Part shown: positions 36,890 through 48,500 of the stretch, one piece after another | How positions within the stretch are numbered: position 1 is the first letter of the stretch | Layout: each line of letters starts with the position of its first letter | Source of the DNA: Tetrahymena thermophila SB210 | Taxonomy: Eukaryota; Ciliophora; Oligohymenophorea; Hymenostomatida; Tetrahymenidae | Direction of reading: 5' to 3' | Length of the DNA stretch: 64,000 nt | Assembly: GCF_000189635.1 (NCBI RefSeq) | Contig: NW_002476228.1 | Location: forward strand, 1-64,000 | Notes under the pieces: generated by a model | What the model was told of the DNA's origin: nothing | Seen by the model: the letters and a program-made list of their open reading frames with translations, nothing else | The model's database searches: none | Program-made: the position numbers and the translations under genes

Positions 36890-37772
36890 ATGAGATTAAT
36901 TTCTATGCATGTTTTGAAATGGGATCCCGAAAATCCAATTTTTTTATCCTCTGCTTATGAATTAGGATTTATTAGGTAAATTCGCTTAAATGATATTAAT
37001 ATATTGAATTTATTATAATGTAAAATTTATTAGTTGGTATTAGCGTCCATTTTTCAAAGAAACTTTAAATTTCGGTGTTAGAACTATGACAGCGTAATAT
37101 TAAATAGTCATACGTTTTTATAAGAGGTTTAAAACAATATTTATAATAAAAGTCGTGTTTAAAAAGGTGATAGAACAGTTGTATAATTAGATGAAGCTAA
37201 AGCTATGGCATATGTTGTAGTATCAAATGATATAGCAGTAGTTATAGTATGTGATGAAGAATACCCATAGAAGACTCCATTTGTAATAATTAGAGAAGTT
37301 TTTTCTGAATTTTTCAAATTATTCACTGCCTAGTAAATTGGAGATATAAAATGTAATTTTTTTCATTGGTTTATTTTTGATATTCAAAGAAAACAAAAAT
37401 ATATAATATTAATTAATAGCTGATACAAATCTTAAGTTTGAGAGACTTGAAGTAATGGTCAAAGAATATTAAGATTATAAGAAAGCAGATAAGTTAGCTC
37501 AACTTGAAAGCAACTTAAAAGAAGTCCATGAAATAACTCATAAAATAATGGGAGATGTAAAATATTATCTTAGCCTTTTTTTATACATTTATGAAAAATT
37601 TACTTGCGAAAATATAATTTTGTTATAAATTGTTGTTTTTAAAATTAAGTTACTGAGAAAGGGTGAAAAGCTAGAAGAATTAATGGCAAAAAGTAAAGAT
37701 ATGGGTAGTGTTAGTGTTGATTTTTATAAAAAATCTAAAAAATTAAATTCACGTTGTTGTTCTTTGATATGA
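36890..37772 (+). CDS. YKT6: YKT6-family longin SNARE, copy 1
   Basis: Reversibly lipidated SNARE of Golgi, vacuolar and autophagosomal fusion. The 201-aa model has an N-terminal longin domain (MRLISMHVLKW, GVRTMTARVQKGDRT, AVVIVCDEEYPQ) and a C-terminal SNARE helix (KEYQDYKKADKLAQLESNL, LLRKGEKLEELMAKS, FYKKSKKLNSRCC). It ends CCSLI: a Cys for palmitoylation and a CaaX box (CSLI) for prenylation, as in YKT6 elsewhere. Introns 36976-37033, 37094-37152, 37353-37419 and 37557-37649 give 202 codons. At the zero layer of the SNARE helix, where YKT6 normally has Arg, this copy has Lys. The second copy starts 536 bases downstream. Confidence 0.93.
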
Positions 37773-38308
37773 TTAAGAAAATTGGTTTGTTAATCATAAT
37801 GGTATTTAATGCTATTTAATAATGTTATAAATAAAATTAATAAATAAAAAATAATTTTAAAAATTAATAATTCAATATATAAAATATATTCTATGTGATA
37901 ACTTTATCTTGTATACACTATCTTATTAAGCTACTTGTATTTACATTTTTAAGTTAAAAATATGTAATCTCTTAAATTATAAAACTTGGCTGATCATAAA
38001 TTAATTAATTAATTTTTTTACTTATTTACACGTAAATAAAAGCTATTAACTAAAAAAGAATTTATAGAAGTTTATATATTATTTTATTAAAAAAAATTCA
38101 TATTTTTTTAACAACTACATCTATTTAGTTTTTGAAGTAGATCAAATATAAAATCTAATCATTTTGGTTTTATTTTTACTTAAATATTTAAAGAAATAAT
38201 TAAACAGGATTTATTGCACTTAAATATACTTGAAATGTTATTGTTTCAAAAAATTTTTGTAAAGAATAAATAATAAAATAAAATTATAAAATTGAAAGTA
38301 ATATTTAC
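37773..38308. other. Spacer between the YKT6 copies
   Basis: AT-rich spacer between the tandem genes; no further gene. It must hold a separate promoter or read-through signals for copy 2. Confidence 0.5.
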
Positions 38309-39194
38309 ATGAGACTTATTTCTATGCATGTCCTGAAATGGAATGCTGAGAATCCTATTTTTTTGTCTTCAGCATATGAATTAGGATTTATTAGGTAAGA
38401 TTATGAATCTATTAAAATCTGAAGTCAAAATAAACATTTTATATTTATTTATAAGTTGGTACTAGAGATCATTTTTTAAAGAAGGATTAATTTTTGGAGT
38501 GAGAACAATCACAGGGTAAAAATAAAAATATTTTATTCTGCTTACAATATAATTTAAATTTTTTAATAAAGACGTGTTCAATAAGGCACCAGGACTGCTA
38601 TTAAATTAGATGAAGCAAAAGCTATTGCATATGTAGTTGTATAAAATAATAGAGCAGTAGTTATAGTTTGTGATGAAGAATACCCTTAGAATGTTCCTTT
38701 TATTATAATTAGAGAAATATTTTCTGAATTAGATAAAATTATTACTAATGAATAAGTGGGAGAACTTAAAGGTATTTTTAAATTGATTCTATCTTGAAAA
38801 TTGTAATATAATAACTATTTTTTTATGAATTTTTAGAAGATACAAATATCAATTTTGAAAGACTCTAAGTAATGGTCAAAGAATATTAAGATTATAAGAA
38901 AGCTGATAAGTTAGCTCAGTTATAGAGTAACTTATAAGAACTTTAGGAAATCACTTTTAAAGTAATGACAGATGTAATATATTATTTGTTATTTTTTTTA
39001 ATTTTTCTGAAAAATAGAATTTAATAAAAAAAATACTTCTACTTATGTTAAATTATTTTTAAAATATTAAGTTAGTTAAAAAAGGTGAGGATTTAAAAGT
39101 ACTTATGGAAAAAAGTAAAGATTTAAGTTAGGTTAGCGTTAATGTTTATAAATAAAGTAAAAAATTTAATTCAAGATGCTGTGTTTTAATTTGA
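38309..39194 (+). CDS. YKT6: YKT6-family longin SNARE, copy 2
   Basis: Tandem paralog of the preceding gene, also 201 aa. The first exon is nearly identical in protein (MRLISMHVLKWNAENPIFLS) and the stretch EYQDYKKADKLAQL is unchanged, while the SNARE helix has diverged (LVKKGEDLKVLMEKSKDL). Introns at 38395-38455, 38516-38571, 38772-38836 and 38974-39071 sit at the same codons and in the same phases as in copy 1, but their sequences differ. The end CCVLI keeps the palmitoylation Cys and a CaaX box. The zero layer is again Lys. Both copies appear intact, so both are probably used. Confidence 0.93.
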
Positions 39195-39814
39195 AAACAA
39201 AATATTTCAATTTGTTTTTTAGTATGTTTTTAAATTAACAAAAAACAATTTTTTAATAATTACATATAAAATAAACTAACTATTTTTATTTATTTTTTAA
39301 TTTATTTATAACTAATGTAATTATATTTGAAGATGAAAGAAGAAAAGGTTGTACATCAATGGTTGGCATAATATTACTATATATTTAAATATATAGTAAA
39401 GATATTACAATTTAAAATTTACTTTATTGTGCTTTTTTTCAAAATAAAGCTTGGCATAGTACCCTCCCATAAGCTATAAACTAGTATTTTTCTTTTTAAT
39501 TGTCAGAGAAAAAATATTTTTATATTGAAATACTTAAAAATAAAACATTTATATTACAAAATATTAAATTTTTTGTTTTTTTTATAACACTTATAATTTA
39601 CTTTATTGTGCTTTTTTTTTCAAAATAAAGCTTGGCATAGTACTCTCCCATAAACTATAAACTTGTATTTTTCTTTTTAATTGTCATAGAAAAAATATTT
39701 TTATATTGAAATACTTAAAAATAAAACATTTATATTACAAAATATTAAATTTTTTGTTTTTTTTATAACACTTATAATTTAGTTTTATAGCCATTTTTAT
39801 TATTTATAACTAAT
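39195..39814. other. Spacer with tandem repeat
   Basis: Lies between the convergent ends of YKT6 copy 2 and the ZNRD2-like gene. Mostly a two-copy direct repeat, described separately. Confidence 0.6.
39421..39780. repeat. Two tandem ~179-bp direct repeats
   Basis: Copy 1 spans about 39421-39599 and copy 2 about 39600-39780. They are nearly identical, with only a few single-base differences and a run-length change near the start. Both include AAAGCTTGGCATAGTAC and a long shared tail of AT-rich sequence. No frame is conserved, so this is recent duplication of noncoding DNA. Confidence 0.92.
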
Positions 39815-40783
39815 TCACTATTATTCAAGCTTCTTTTGAGCTTCTATTAGTTCTTTAAGAGAAGTCTTTATTATGTTATCTACTACAGCTATTTAACCTT
39901 ATTGAGTATACAAATCTATTTATTTTTCATAGAAATCTGCAGTTTTATTTAAAATTCTTTGCAATGTGCTATAGAATTTCTACTTTTCACCTGAATCCTA
40001 GTTATAATGTGGTAATATTTGTTAATACATACTTGATGTAAAGTGAAAAATAATTAAATTACTTAAATTGGTTGTTAAGATTATACTTAAGGTTTTAATT
40101 CAACCTTTTCTTTTTCAACTATAGGTACCTATTATTTTACTTCTTAAGGCTTACTTTATTATTACTAGCTAACTTATTATTTTGGTTTTTCTTGCTATTA
40201 AACTCCATCTAATTGAGTTGAAACTATATCATCAAATTCTTTTTTTGTTTTAACCCATTTACATCCAACACAAGTATATTCACCTTTTTTGCTTTTCATA
40301 ATTGGAGCCAAGCAAACTTTTGTAATAATATATGAATTAATGATTAAAAAATGCTTCAATTTCTATTATTTAATTATTTTTATCTGTTTAAAATTTTTAA
40401 ATAATATTACCTGCACAGCATTCTTACAACATAGCGTATCCTTATAACAACTTTTAAGAAAGAAGCTTAGAAATTTCATCAGTACGTGAAGTAGGAGCGT
40501 TTTTATTCATATTCCACTTAAATTCATATTCATCAAAATCTGATTCGGAGTCATCTTGTTGTTTTTTGGTGTTTCCGACTTACTCTTATTTTTTTGAATT
40601 AGATTATTCTTCTTAATTAAAGATAATATCAGCTTCAATCTTGCATGGTTTATCGCATTTGATGCAGAAAAGGGACTTATCTTTAGGATTATAAATGATG
40701 GAAAAATTACAAATGGGGCAATTTGAATCAGTTAACTTCCACCCTTCATCTAACTTTTTGTTTAATTAGCTAAAGAAACTCAT
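39815..40783 (-). CDS. ZNRD2 (p27 autoantigen)-like double zinc-ribbon protein
   Basis: Zinc-ribbon protein of the ZNRD2/SSSCA1 family. The 261-aa model starts MSFFSQLNKKLDEGWKL. Two zinc ribbons are visible: the first with CPIC and CIKC about residues 22-50, the second preceded by the family helix KLLSQKLLQGYAMLQECC and carrying CLAP...CVGC about residues 115-148. The stretch LLQGYAMLQECC followed by CxxC matches the family signature (GYxML...C). Between them is an acidic Gln-rich linker; the C-terminal third is Gln/Lys-rich and helical (ADFYEKQIDLYTQQG, LKELIEAQKKLEQQ). Introns 40317-40410 and 39998-40086 give exactly 262 codons. Animal ZNRD2 has one ribbon; the N-terminal one here looks like a diverged duplicate. 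Confidence 0.8.
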
Positions 40784-41196
40784 TGATTAACTTATTAATT
40801 TAGATATTTTTTTTAGAAATTTAGTAAAATTTTAAAATTAATTATTTGTGAAATTTAACATATATTAATTAAGCGAACAGAAGATATTTATAATTAAAAA
40901 GTAAAGCATTAGATAAATTATTAGCTTAGACTAATTTTTATCAGATATTTTAATTACAAATTCTTAAATAATTTGCAAATTTTAAAATCAATTATATATA
41001 TCTAAAATAAATATACAATATTTTAAAGATATTTTTTTCTAAATATTTCTAAAGCTTTCAGGCAGATAATTCAATAGCACTTAAGAAAACTTTAAATTAT
41101 AAAAATTAAATTGCTATTATAAAATTTCAAATTGTTTAATAAATATGCATTAAAAATTAAAAAACACAAACATTTTATTTTAATAATATTATTATT
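40784..41196. other. Intergenic spacer
   Basis: AT-rich DNA between two minus-strand genes; nothing recognised apart from the exon relic just above it in coordinate. Confidence 0.5.
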
Positions 41197-41209
41197 TTAT
41201 TTTTTTAAA

Positions 41210-41336
41210 ATTAATCTTATTTTTCAATATTTTCATCTTTACTTTCTTTTATACTTTCACTAATTATAGTTTTAAAATCGCTCAATTAGCTCATATGATT
41301 TTTAATTTTGAAATAGTAACTTTTACCTTAAAATAT
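41210..41336 (-). pseudogene. Decayed copy of the last CFAP73-like exon
   Basis: On the minus strand this stretch repeats the terminal exon of the gene just upstream (41474-41604) including its 3' splice region. Shared blocks include the codons for SKLKI/FKIKNH, SDFKTII and EKQDQFQK. It differs at many bases and lacks the TGA at the same place, running on into AT-rich DNA. It is either a relic of a tandem exon duplication or an alternative last exon. It was probably formed with its intron flank, since TTACCTTAAAATATTT after it mirrors the acceptor TTACCTTGAAATATTT of the true exon. Confidence 0.75.
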
Positions 41337-41473
41337 TTTAATAATAAAAAACAAGTAGTTAAAAATCAAATTAAATTGATATTATAAAAATTTTATATTA
41401 TTGATAAAATATATATGAATGAATAATAAAAATAATAAAATTATATTATATTAATATAAATAATTTGATTATT

Positions 41474-42761
41474 TCATTTTTTTTGAAATTAATCTTATTT
41501 TTCGTACTTAGCAGCTTCACTTTCTTTTTTACATTCAGCAATAATAGTTTTAAAATCGCTCATGTAGCTCTTAATGATTTTTAATTTTGAAATAGCCTTT
41601 TTACCTTGAAATATTTAAAAAATAAAATTTATATTGAAAAAAAGAAAAATAAATAGAAATACTCTTTTCTTCGTAGTTATCCTCTATATCTTCATTACCA
41701 TCATATTTATCCTTTCCAGTTTTCTTTTTATCACGTTCCACTTTCTTTTCAGTTTTCTTTTCTTTTATGTTTGCTTTTTCACCTATATTCCTTTGGTTTT
41801 CTTCAAAATCAGTCTTTATTTTATTCATTCCTTCCATACATCTATTATATAAATTATCTACAGCCATAAGTATTCTTCCTAAATTTAGGTTTTTATCACT
41901 AGATTTTTTATTTGAATCTTCAACAAGACTTTACAGTTGCATTTTCTCATTATTTTTTTCCTTGAATATAATAATAAATTATTAAATAAATATCATTTAT
42001 TTTCATCATTTTACATGTAATTTTATAATATTAAAATATAATGATCAAAATACATAATCCTTTTACCTCTAATTTTTTTGTGAGCTCCTTAATGTCGTTA
42101 TTTAACTGAAGGATTTCTTAATTTTTATATTTTTAAAATACTTAAATTTGGTGCTTAGTTTCTTCCTGCTCCTTTTCAAGTTATTTGTGCTCATTTTATA
42201 GATTTTAGTTGCTTGTACTTAAAGTTTTATATCTATTTGAAATTTCTGCTAAATCTTAATACTGATCACTATGAGCCTTTATCACACTATCTAAATATTC
42301 TTCATATTTTTTCAAGGCCTAGACTTTAGCTTCAAGCTTTTATTATTGATTTTATAATTCTTCATATTATCCTTAAACTTCTTTAATATCTTTATCTTTT
42401 TAATCTCTCTATTTAGTTTCTTCTTAAAGACGCTTCTCAGCTCTATTCTTTTTAGCTTCATTATCTTGCAAAAACTTACAATAATTGATCAGTTAGGCTT
42501 AAATATTTTAATCTTAATCTCTCAGATCATCTTCTTTCCTTTTGAATTCCTCTTCTTACCTTAAAATGGTGTAACAGAATATTAATACACAATTCATATT
42601 TATAAAAAGTATTAATAAACTACATACTTTTTGAATTCTTCTTTTTAAGCTTCGAATGCTTCATGTATCTCGTACATTTTTCTTCTTTTTTCAAGAAGTT
42701 TAGTAGCAGGAGATACTGTTTCAAAATTGCTGGGACCTTTTTATTTTTGGCTATTTTTCAT
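41474..42761 (-). CDS. CFAP73: CFAP73/CCDC42-family coiled-coil protein (DUF4200)
   Basis: Axonemal coiled-coil protein; in Chlamydomonas the family member FAP73 (MIA2) is part of the MIA complex that controls inner dynein arm f. The 351-aa model starts MKNSQKQKGPSNFETVSPAT. The DUF4200 signature is clear: ATKLLEKRRKMYEIHEAFEA followed by QKEEFKKQEEEFKRKEDDL and LINYCKFLQDNEAKKNRAEK. The rest is continuous coiled coil with an acidic-basic patch (KEKKTEKKVERDKKKTGKD) and a short last exon (MSDFKTIIAECKKE). Introns 42560-42627, 41961-42066 and 41605-41662 give exactly 352 codons. CCDC42, CCDC38 and CFAP100 share the same domain, so the exact ortholog is not settled. Confidence 0.85.
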
Positions 42762-43422
42762 CTTATTTATTATGCAATCAATCTATTAATTATTTAAAAT
42801 TTTTACAAGTAATAGTTTTAATTAAGGTTAGTTGTTTGATTATATCAAATAGTAATTGGATGGTTTCTTTTCTTCAAATCAAATTATAATTATAGTTAAA
42901 ACTTGAAAGTTAATTTTTCATTTCATTTTTAAAATATTTTTGAACTCAATAAATAATTTATTTTCAAAAATCGATAATAATAAACAAAGTAAATCAATAG
43001 ATATTGGTCAAAAACTATTGTATGGAAAGTGGGTAACATTTATAAATTATACTGATTTTAAAACAGTTCATATTATTTTAAAGATAGTATATTAAGTTTT
43101 AAATATTTTATTTAAGGAATAAAAAAGTTAGACATGTAAATATAGATAAATAGAGGTATTGATTATAGGTGGATAGATAGATAGATACAAAATTGGTTAA
43201 ATTAGTGAGTTTTATACAATTTTGAATAATTTAATCATAAATGAATACAATTATAGTATAATTATTTTTATATGTTATTAGTATTTTAGTTAAGTTAATT
43301 AGTACTACTTTGATCAAATTTTAGAGTGTAGAGATATAGTAGTGTCTATCTATCAAATGAATAAAAATTATCTAATAATCTAAAATATTTTAAAATAATG
43401 TATAAGTAATAAGAGCTTTAAA
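42762..43422. other. Intergenic spacer
   Basis: AT-rich spacer with a short GATA run (about 43172-43187). No gene seen. Confidence 0.55.
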
Positions 43423-44085
43423 TCACTTATTATTTGAGTATCTTTTAAGTAATTGTATTATTCCTTTGTCATAACTCATTTTATTATCAAAGCCGCTCAC
43501 TTAAGCATAAGATTAATCTTTTTTATCATCTTAAGACACAATCTGAACATTAGGAAGATTATCTGCATAGCATTTATTTAATGTGAATGCATCTTAATTA
43601 GTCTTATTTTCGATTACTTTCTTTTTATTATCTATTGTTTTATTCTTCTCATTTTAAATTATTTATTACAAAATTTTATGTTACTAGCTATCTTAGAGTT
43701 CGTATCTCAAATATGAACTCAAATAATCATAGGAACGCTCATTTTTATTATCCAAACTTTATATCTCTCTTTTTTTATCTAAGTATGTTTTTACCATCTC
43801 AGGTTAAAATTTATCATAATCATGCTCTTTTTAGCACTCTTTGCATTATTCTCCACTTATTTTCTTTTAAAAATAATGAACTTAGCAAAGAGTTTCTTCA
43901 CTGCATTTAATTTTTTAATCTCTTTATAATTTGGTTTTAGATTTGTAAAATAAACACAAAGGTTTTTCATCTACAACAATAATTCCTAATTCTCTTTATG
44001 CCTTTATATAATTAAGTCTCTCATCTACTTTACTCTTACTCCAGAAGCAGTCTTTTTTAAAACAAAATAACTAATCGTTTGACAT
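43423..44085 (-). CDS. Hypothetical Cys-containing protein
   Basis: Single-exon minus-strand frame of 220 aa, starting MSNDQLFCFKKDCFWSKSKV and ending ...LLKRYSNNK at TGA. The N-terminal 100 residues hold spaced Cys and His residues (CFKKDC, CLFY, CSEETLCQVHYF, CKECQKEHDYDKF) that could bind zinc, though they fit no family I know. The middle is a charged helix (EMVKTYLDKKREIQ), followed by a Lys/Gln-rich stretch. The standard-code frames seen on the opposite strand in 43635-43910 are shadows. Codon use (many TAA/TAG read as Gln, clean single TGA end) supports a real gene. Confidence 0.7.
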
Positions 44086-45597
44086 TTTTAATTTTTTTTC
44101 ACTATTTATAATATTAATATGTTAATAATTATTAAATATTATTAATTCAATTACAAAATAAGAGGTATATAAAAAGCTAGCTTAGCTACAAGATTACTAA
44201 ATAAGTAGTAATAATCAATTACTAAAACAAATTTTTTATACTCTACTTTTACTTTTAAACTATAAAGACTTTTTATTAAGAACCAAATAAAAATATTTTC
44301 AAAATCAATAAACAAATCTATTTAGAGATTTTTGATATTCCATAATAATAATATAAACATTTATTAATGATATTTCGTTTGTGTTTCATCTAAACAAATA
44401 ATATTCCTCCAAATCATTTATTTATTCATATTATGAAAAATTAAAAGTTATTAAATATGCTTAATGAAAATAACACTTAAAATTTAGTCTAAATACCCAA
44501 AAGCAATTGATAAAATTATAAATATTATTAATTTTATTTAAATTTAATTAAAAAAATCAGAGATATTTTAGATTGATTTTACATAAATTTAAACTTTTTA
44601 AATAATAAAATAAATTTAAGAAAATTAAATTCATTTACTTGTTTGGTTGCTTTTAAATATTATAATAGTATTTATTAAAAAATGATTTAAATTTTAATGA
44701 AATCTATTAAATTCTTTTAAAAGTTTTAATAATTTATTTATTCTATTTAGATTTTCTATGTAGATTTTAAATATAAATGACTATTAAAATAAAAACATAA
44801 AAAGCTTTTATTTATTTTAAAAAGATTCTATTTGTGGTCTAATTTTTTTTCAATCTTATCAAATATAAAAAATTGAATAAGATTAATTTTAGAATAAATC
44901 AGTTTTGACTTGATTAAATCAATTTACTTTGTAGTTAATATTCTAACTTTTGAATTATTATCTCTTTATCTTTTAGTATTAATTATTTTGACCTTTTTAA
45001 ATATGATAAAAAATGCATATTTTTTTTTTAAATTATTTTTTGATTTTAAAATATTAATATTTGATAATTATTTTTTTTAAATTCAAGATTCATTTTAACT
45101 TTAATATCATGAGTAGCAATTAAATTAAAATTTTGCTAAAATAAATAGTTAAGGTTAAATTTGAAATATATTTGTTAAAAGGTTAAAAGTATCTACTAAT
45201 AATTTCTAGGTTGTACTTTTTACAATTCTTTTTAATATTTAAAGTTTAAAATTCTCATTTTAAATAAGTGTTTTTCTATTTTTCTTAACTTGTTATTATG
45301 TAATCTTAAATATTTTTAGTTTATGTTATGTATTATTTTATACAATGAGAATTTGTAATTTCTAAATCAAGATATTTGATAAAAAAATTATATTACACTT
45401 ATACTATTCATTTACTATATTATCAAAATCTTAAAAATCATGAATTTTTGAAAATGTGTACTTATTACGATTAAAAAATCCTCAAATGAATTAATCAATC
45501 ATAGAGTTAGTTTCTCATCGGAATATTGCAATTAAAATCTATTCATATCAGTATTAAAAAAATTTAATTGTTATTAAGAAGTAATTTAAAGTTAAAA
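44086..45597. other. Divergent intergenic region
   Basis: About 1.5 kb of extremely AT-rich DNA between two genes that point away from each other, so both promoters should lie here. No gene or repeat recognised. Confidence 0.5.
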
Positions 45598-48500
45598 ATG
45601 AATGATACTGAAGAATGCATGAAAGATACTAAAATAAATAAATAAACTATAATATCTGAAACAGATACTTTTTCAAATGAAAAATAAAATAATTCTAAAC
45701 AAATATTTTAGCTAATTTAAGATAGTAAATTTACTGAAGAGGAAGCATCTCAAGTTTCTTAAGCTGATAAATATGATGAAGAAAGCTATTATGAAGAATA
45801 AATAGATGCAGATGATGGAGCAAAACAGAGAAGATAATATTTTAATAACCCATTAATTAAAATCAAGTCTGTTGAGGATGATTCTGTATGTTCATATAGC
45901 GAATATGCGAGCAATCGGCTTGTAAACTCTAAACGGATAAATTAATAGTAGAGTTTTGATGCAAAAAATACATTAAATGGAAGTAGAAACAATAATAGTA
46001 AAAATATGAATCAAAGCTAAATTAACAATGAAATTGTAATAAATTTAAACAATTTATAATAAGGTTAAGATAAAGGAAATTTATTGAATTCGAACTCTTA
46101 GAATATTAACATTTACAATACTACCAAAAGCGAATTAGCAAAGCTTATAAGTGTAAGTTAGCCTATTTAAGATGTTAACGATACTGATAAGGAAGTTAAA
46201 TTTAATAATCTTTAGTATAACAACAAACAATAAACAATAAATTGTAAAACAATACAAATAGATGATAAAAATTAACATATATAATATAATTCTGGCATGT
46301 AGCATGATATTATTAAAGAAGACTCAGGTTTGATGGGAGTTTGGAAAAAGTCATCTTTACTTATTATAACATTAGTTAAGAAATTTCAAAGTATGCTTAT
46401 GTCCCATAGTAATTAAAATAAATTTAGAGCACTAGACAAAAAACACTTTTTAGTAATAGGAGATAAATCAGTAAATTATTTGTATTACACTAAATATAAG
46501 TAGGAATAAGATCAGCTTTATTTAAAAAAGATGAAAACCTAGGGAACTATGTTAAATATGAGGCAAGGTCTTTAATCAAAAGGCAAGAAAAACCTTCAAT
46601 ACTTTAGACAAATATCCAATAATACAATATAAAATGAATAAATAAAGGGAAATTGCTTGTTTTTGATTCTCCTTTCTTTACTTAAAAACGTGAAAGTAAT
46701 TTAACCTAATTCTAGGTTCAAGATAATATGGAATATAGTTATTTTTATCCTTTTGATTATAAACTTCTTTATTATACCTCTCAAGCTGTGCTTTGCATCT
46801 TTTATGACAAACAATAACATATTTAAATACTTGACATTTGTTACAGGAACTACTTTTTCACTTGATACAATAATGAACTTTAATTCAGCTTACTTCTCAA
46901 AAGGCCTTATAATTACAGATAGAAAAAAAATTATTAAAAACTATATGAAAAAAAATTTTTTTATTGATTTATTCACTCTTCTTGCATTCTCTTTTTCTTA
47001 ATTTTCATACATTTATTTTGAAGCAGGCATTCTGATCAAGATTCTTAAGCTTGCACCAATAATGGAGAATTTCGAAGAAATTCTCAATCTAAGATAAAGA
47101 GGATAAGCTATCCTCTCTCTCTTAAAGCTAATTATTTTTATTCTAATGGTAACCCATATCCTTGGCTGTAGCTTCTTTTTGTTAGCGCGCTTAGAAGAAT
47201 AGTACTTTACAAATACAACCAACTGGATTGATTCTAAAGGCAGTTGGGACAAAGAATGGTATGACTAATACATACTTTCATTATATTGGGCAGTAGTTAC
47301 GATGATTACAGTCGGCTATGGTGATGTGGTACCTTAAAATACGTGGGAGAGGCTTTTCTGTATTATTGTTATGCTAATTTCTTGTGGTGTTTTTGGTTAT
47401 GGCATCAATCAGATAGGTCGAATTTTAGAAGAGCTTTCTAAGAAAGATGCTATCTTTAGAGACAACATATCCCTTATAACCTCATATCTCAAACAGGTAA
47501 GCTTTTTGAGCTTAACTTTATAAAATGAATTAAAAAGTTTTAACAATAACATAAAAATTTGTTTTAAAAAGCTAGTCTAAAAAATCAATCGCCAGACCTC
47601 ACTTTTCCTCTTATATGTAAATAAGTTTCTTTTTTTTTAAAAAAATAAATTAGCTAAAAAAATTTATTTCAAAATTAAATTTTTTTAAAATTTCTATAAA
47701 TGAAATAGTTATTTATTTGTAACAAAACTATTATATTTATTTGATTTAGGTTCTTTGAAAAATGAGCTTGCCAGTGAGATGTACATTAAAATTCTAAATG
47801 ATTAAAAAGTGTTCAGACTTAACTTCTCTTAAGGTTTTATTGCAGATTTGTCATTAAAAATGAAAGAAAAAAGATTAGGTCCTGAGGAGTTAATCTTTTA
47901 AGAGAGAGATTATTTAGATAGACTTTATTTTCTCATAAAAGGTTAAGTTGAGTTATTTGTAAATGTTAGGGATTCAAATAACAATTTGACAACTTCTGTC
48001 AATATTTTAAGTAAAGGTCGTCTTTTAGGTTAGGCCGCCTTCTTTACTTAATTGCCATGTAGCACTGGTGCTAGATGCGTAAATGTCACATCTTTAATAT
48101 TTATAACAAGAGATGATTTCATAGATGTCATAAGGAAACACTCAAAGGATTACGAAAAATTTTGCATGTTAAGAGATAATATTTAAGTAAATCATATTTC
48201 AAGAGGGTTAGGAACAAAATGTCATTTATGTGGTTCTTTTAATCACTCGTTTTAGTCATGTCATCTTGTTAGGTAATAATTAAATAGATTAAATCAAAAT
48301 AATGAAATTATATAATATGTTTAATTTATTAACTAAATTATAAAAAATTAGATATACACCAATGAAAGAGAAGGTGATATTAAGGTATAATAGAATGGAG
48401 CAAGGTAGAGATCCTAATTATGTCAGAAATGATAGGAGAAATCCTACTTCTAGTGCAAGGATAGCTCATGAATATTTAAAAGATACAGCAATCAACTTTT

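Noticed and set aside
38400..38455. Possibility that the second YKT6 copy is a pseudogene
   Set aside because: All four introns keep valid ends and phases, the frame is intact for 201 aa and the lipidation box is kept.
41634..41985. Overlapping hydrophobic plus-strand frames rich in Phe and Ile
   Set aside because: Antisense shadows of the Lys/Glu-rich coiled coil of the CFAP73-like gene; AAA and GAA codons read backwards give TTT and TTC.
43635..43910. Plus-strand 91-codon frame
   Set aside because: Antisense shadow of the minus-strand gene at 43423-44085, which has a complete single-exon frame with Gln-rich codon use.
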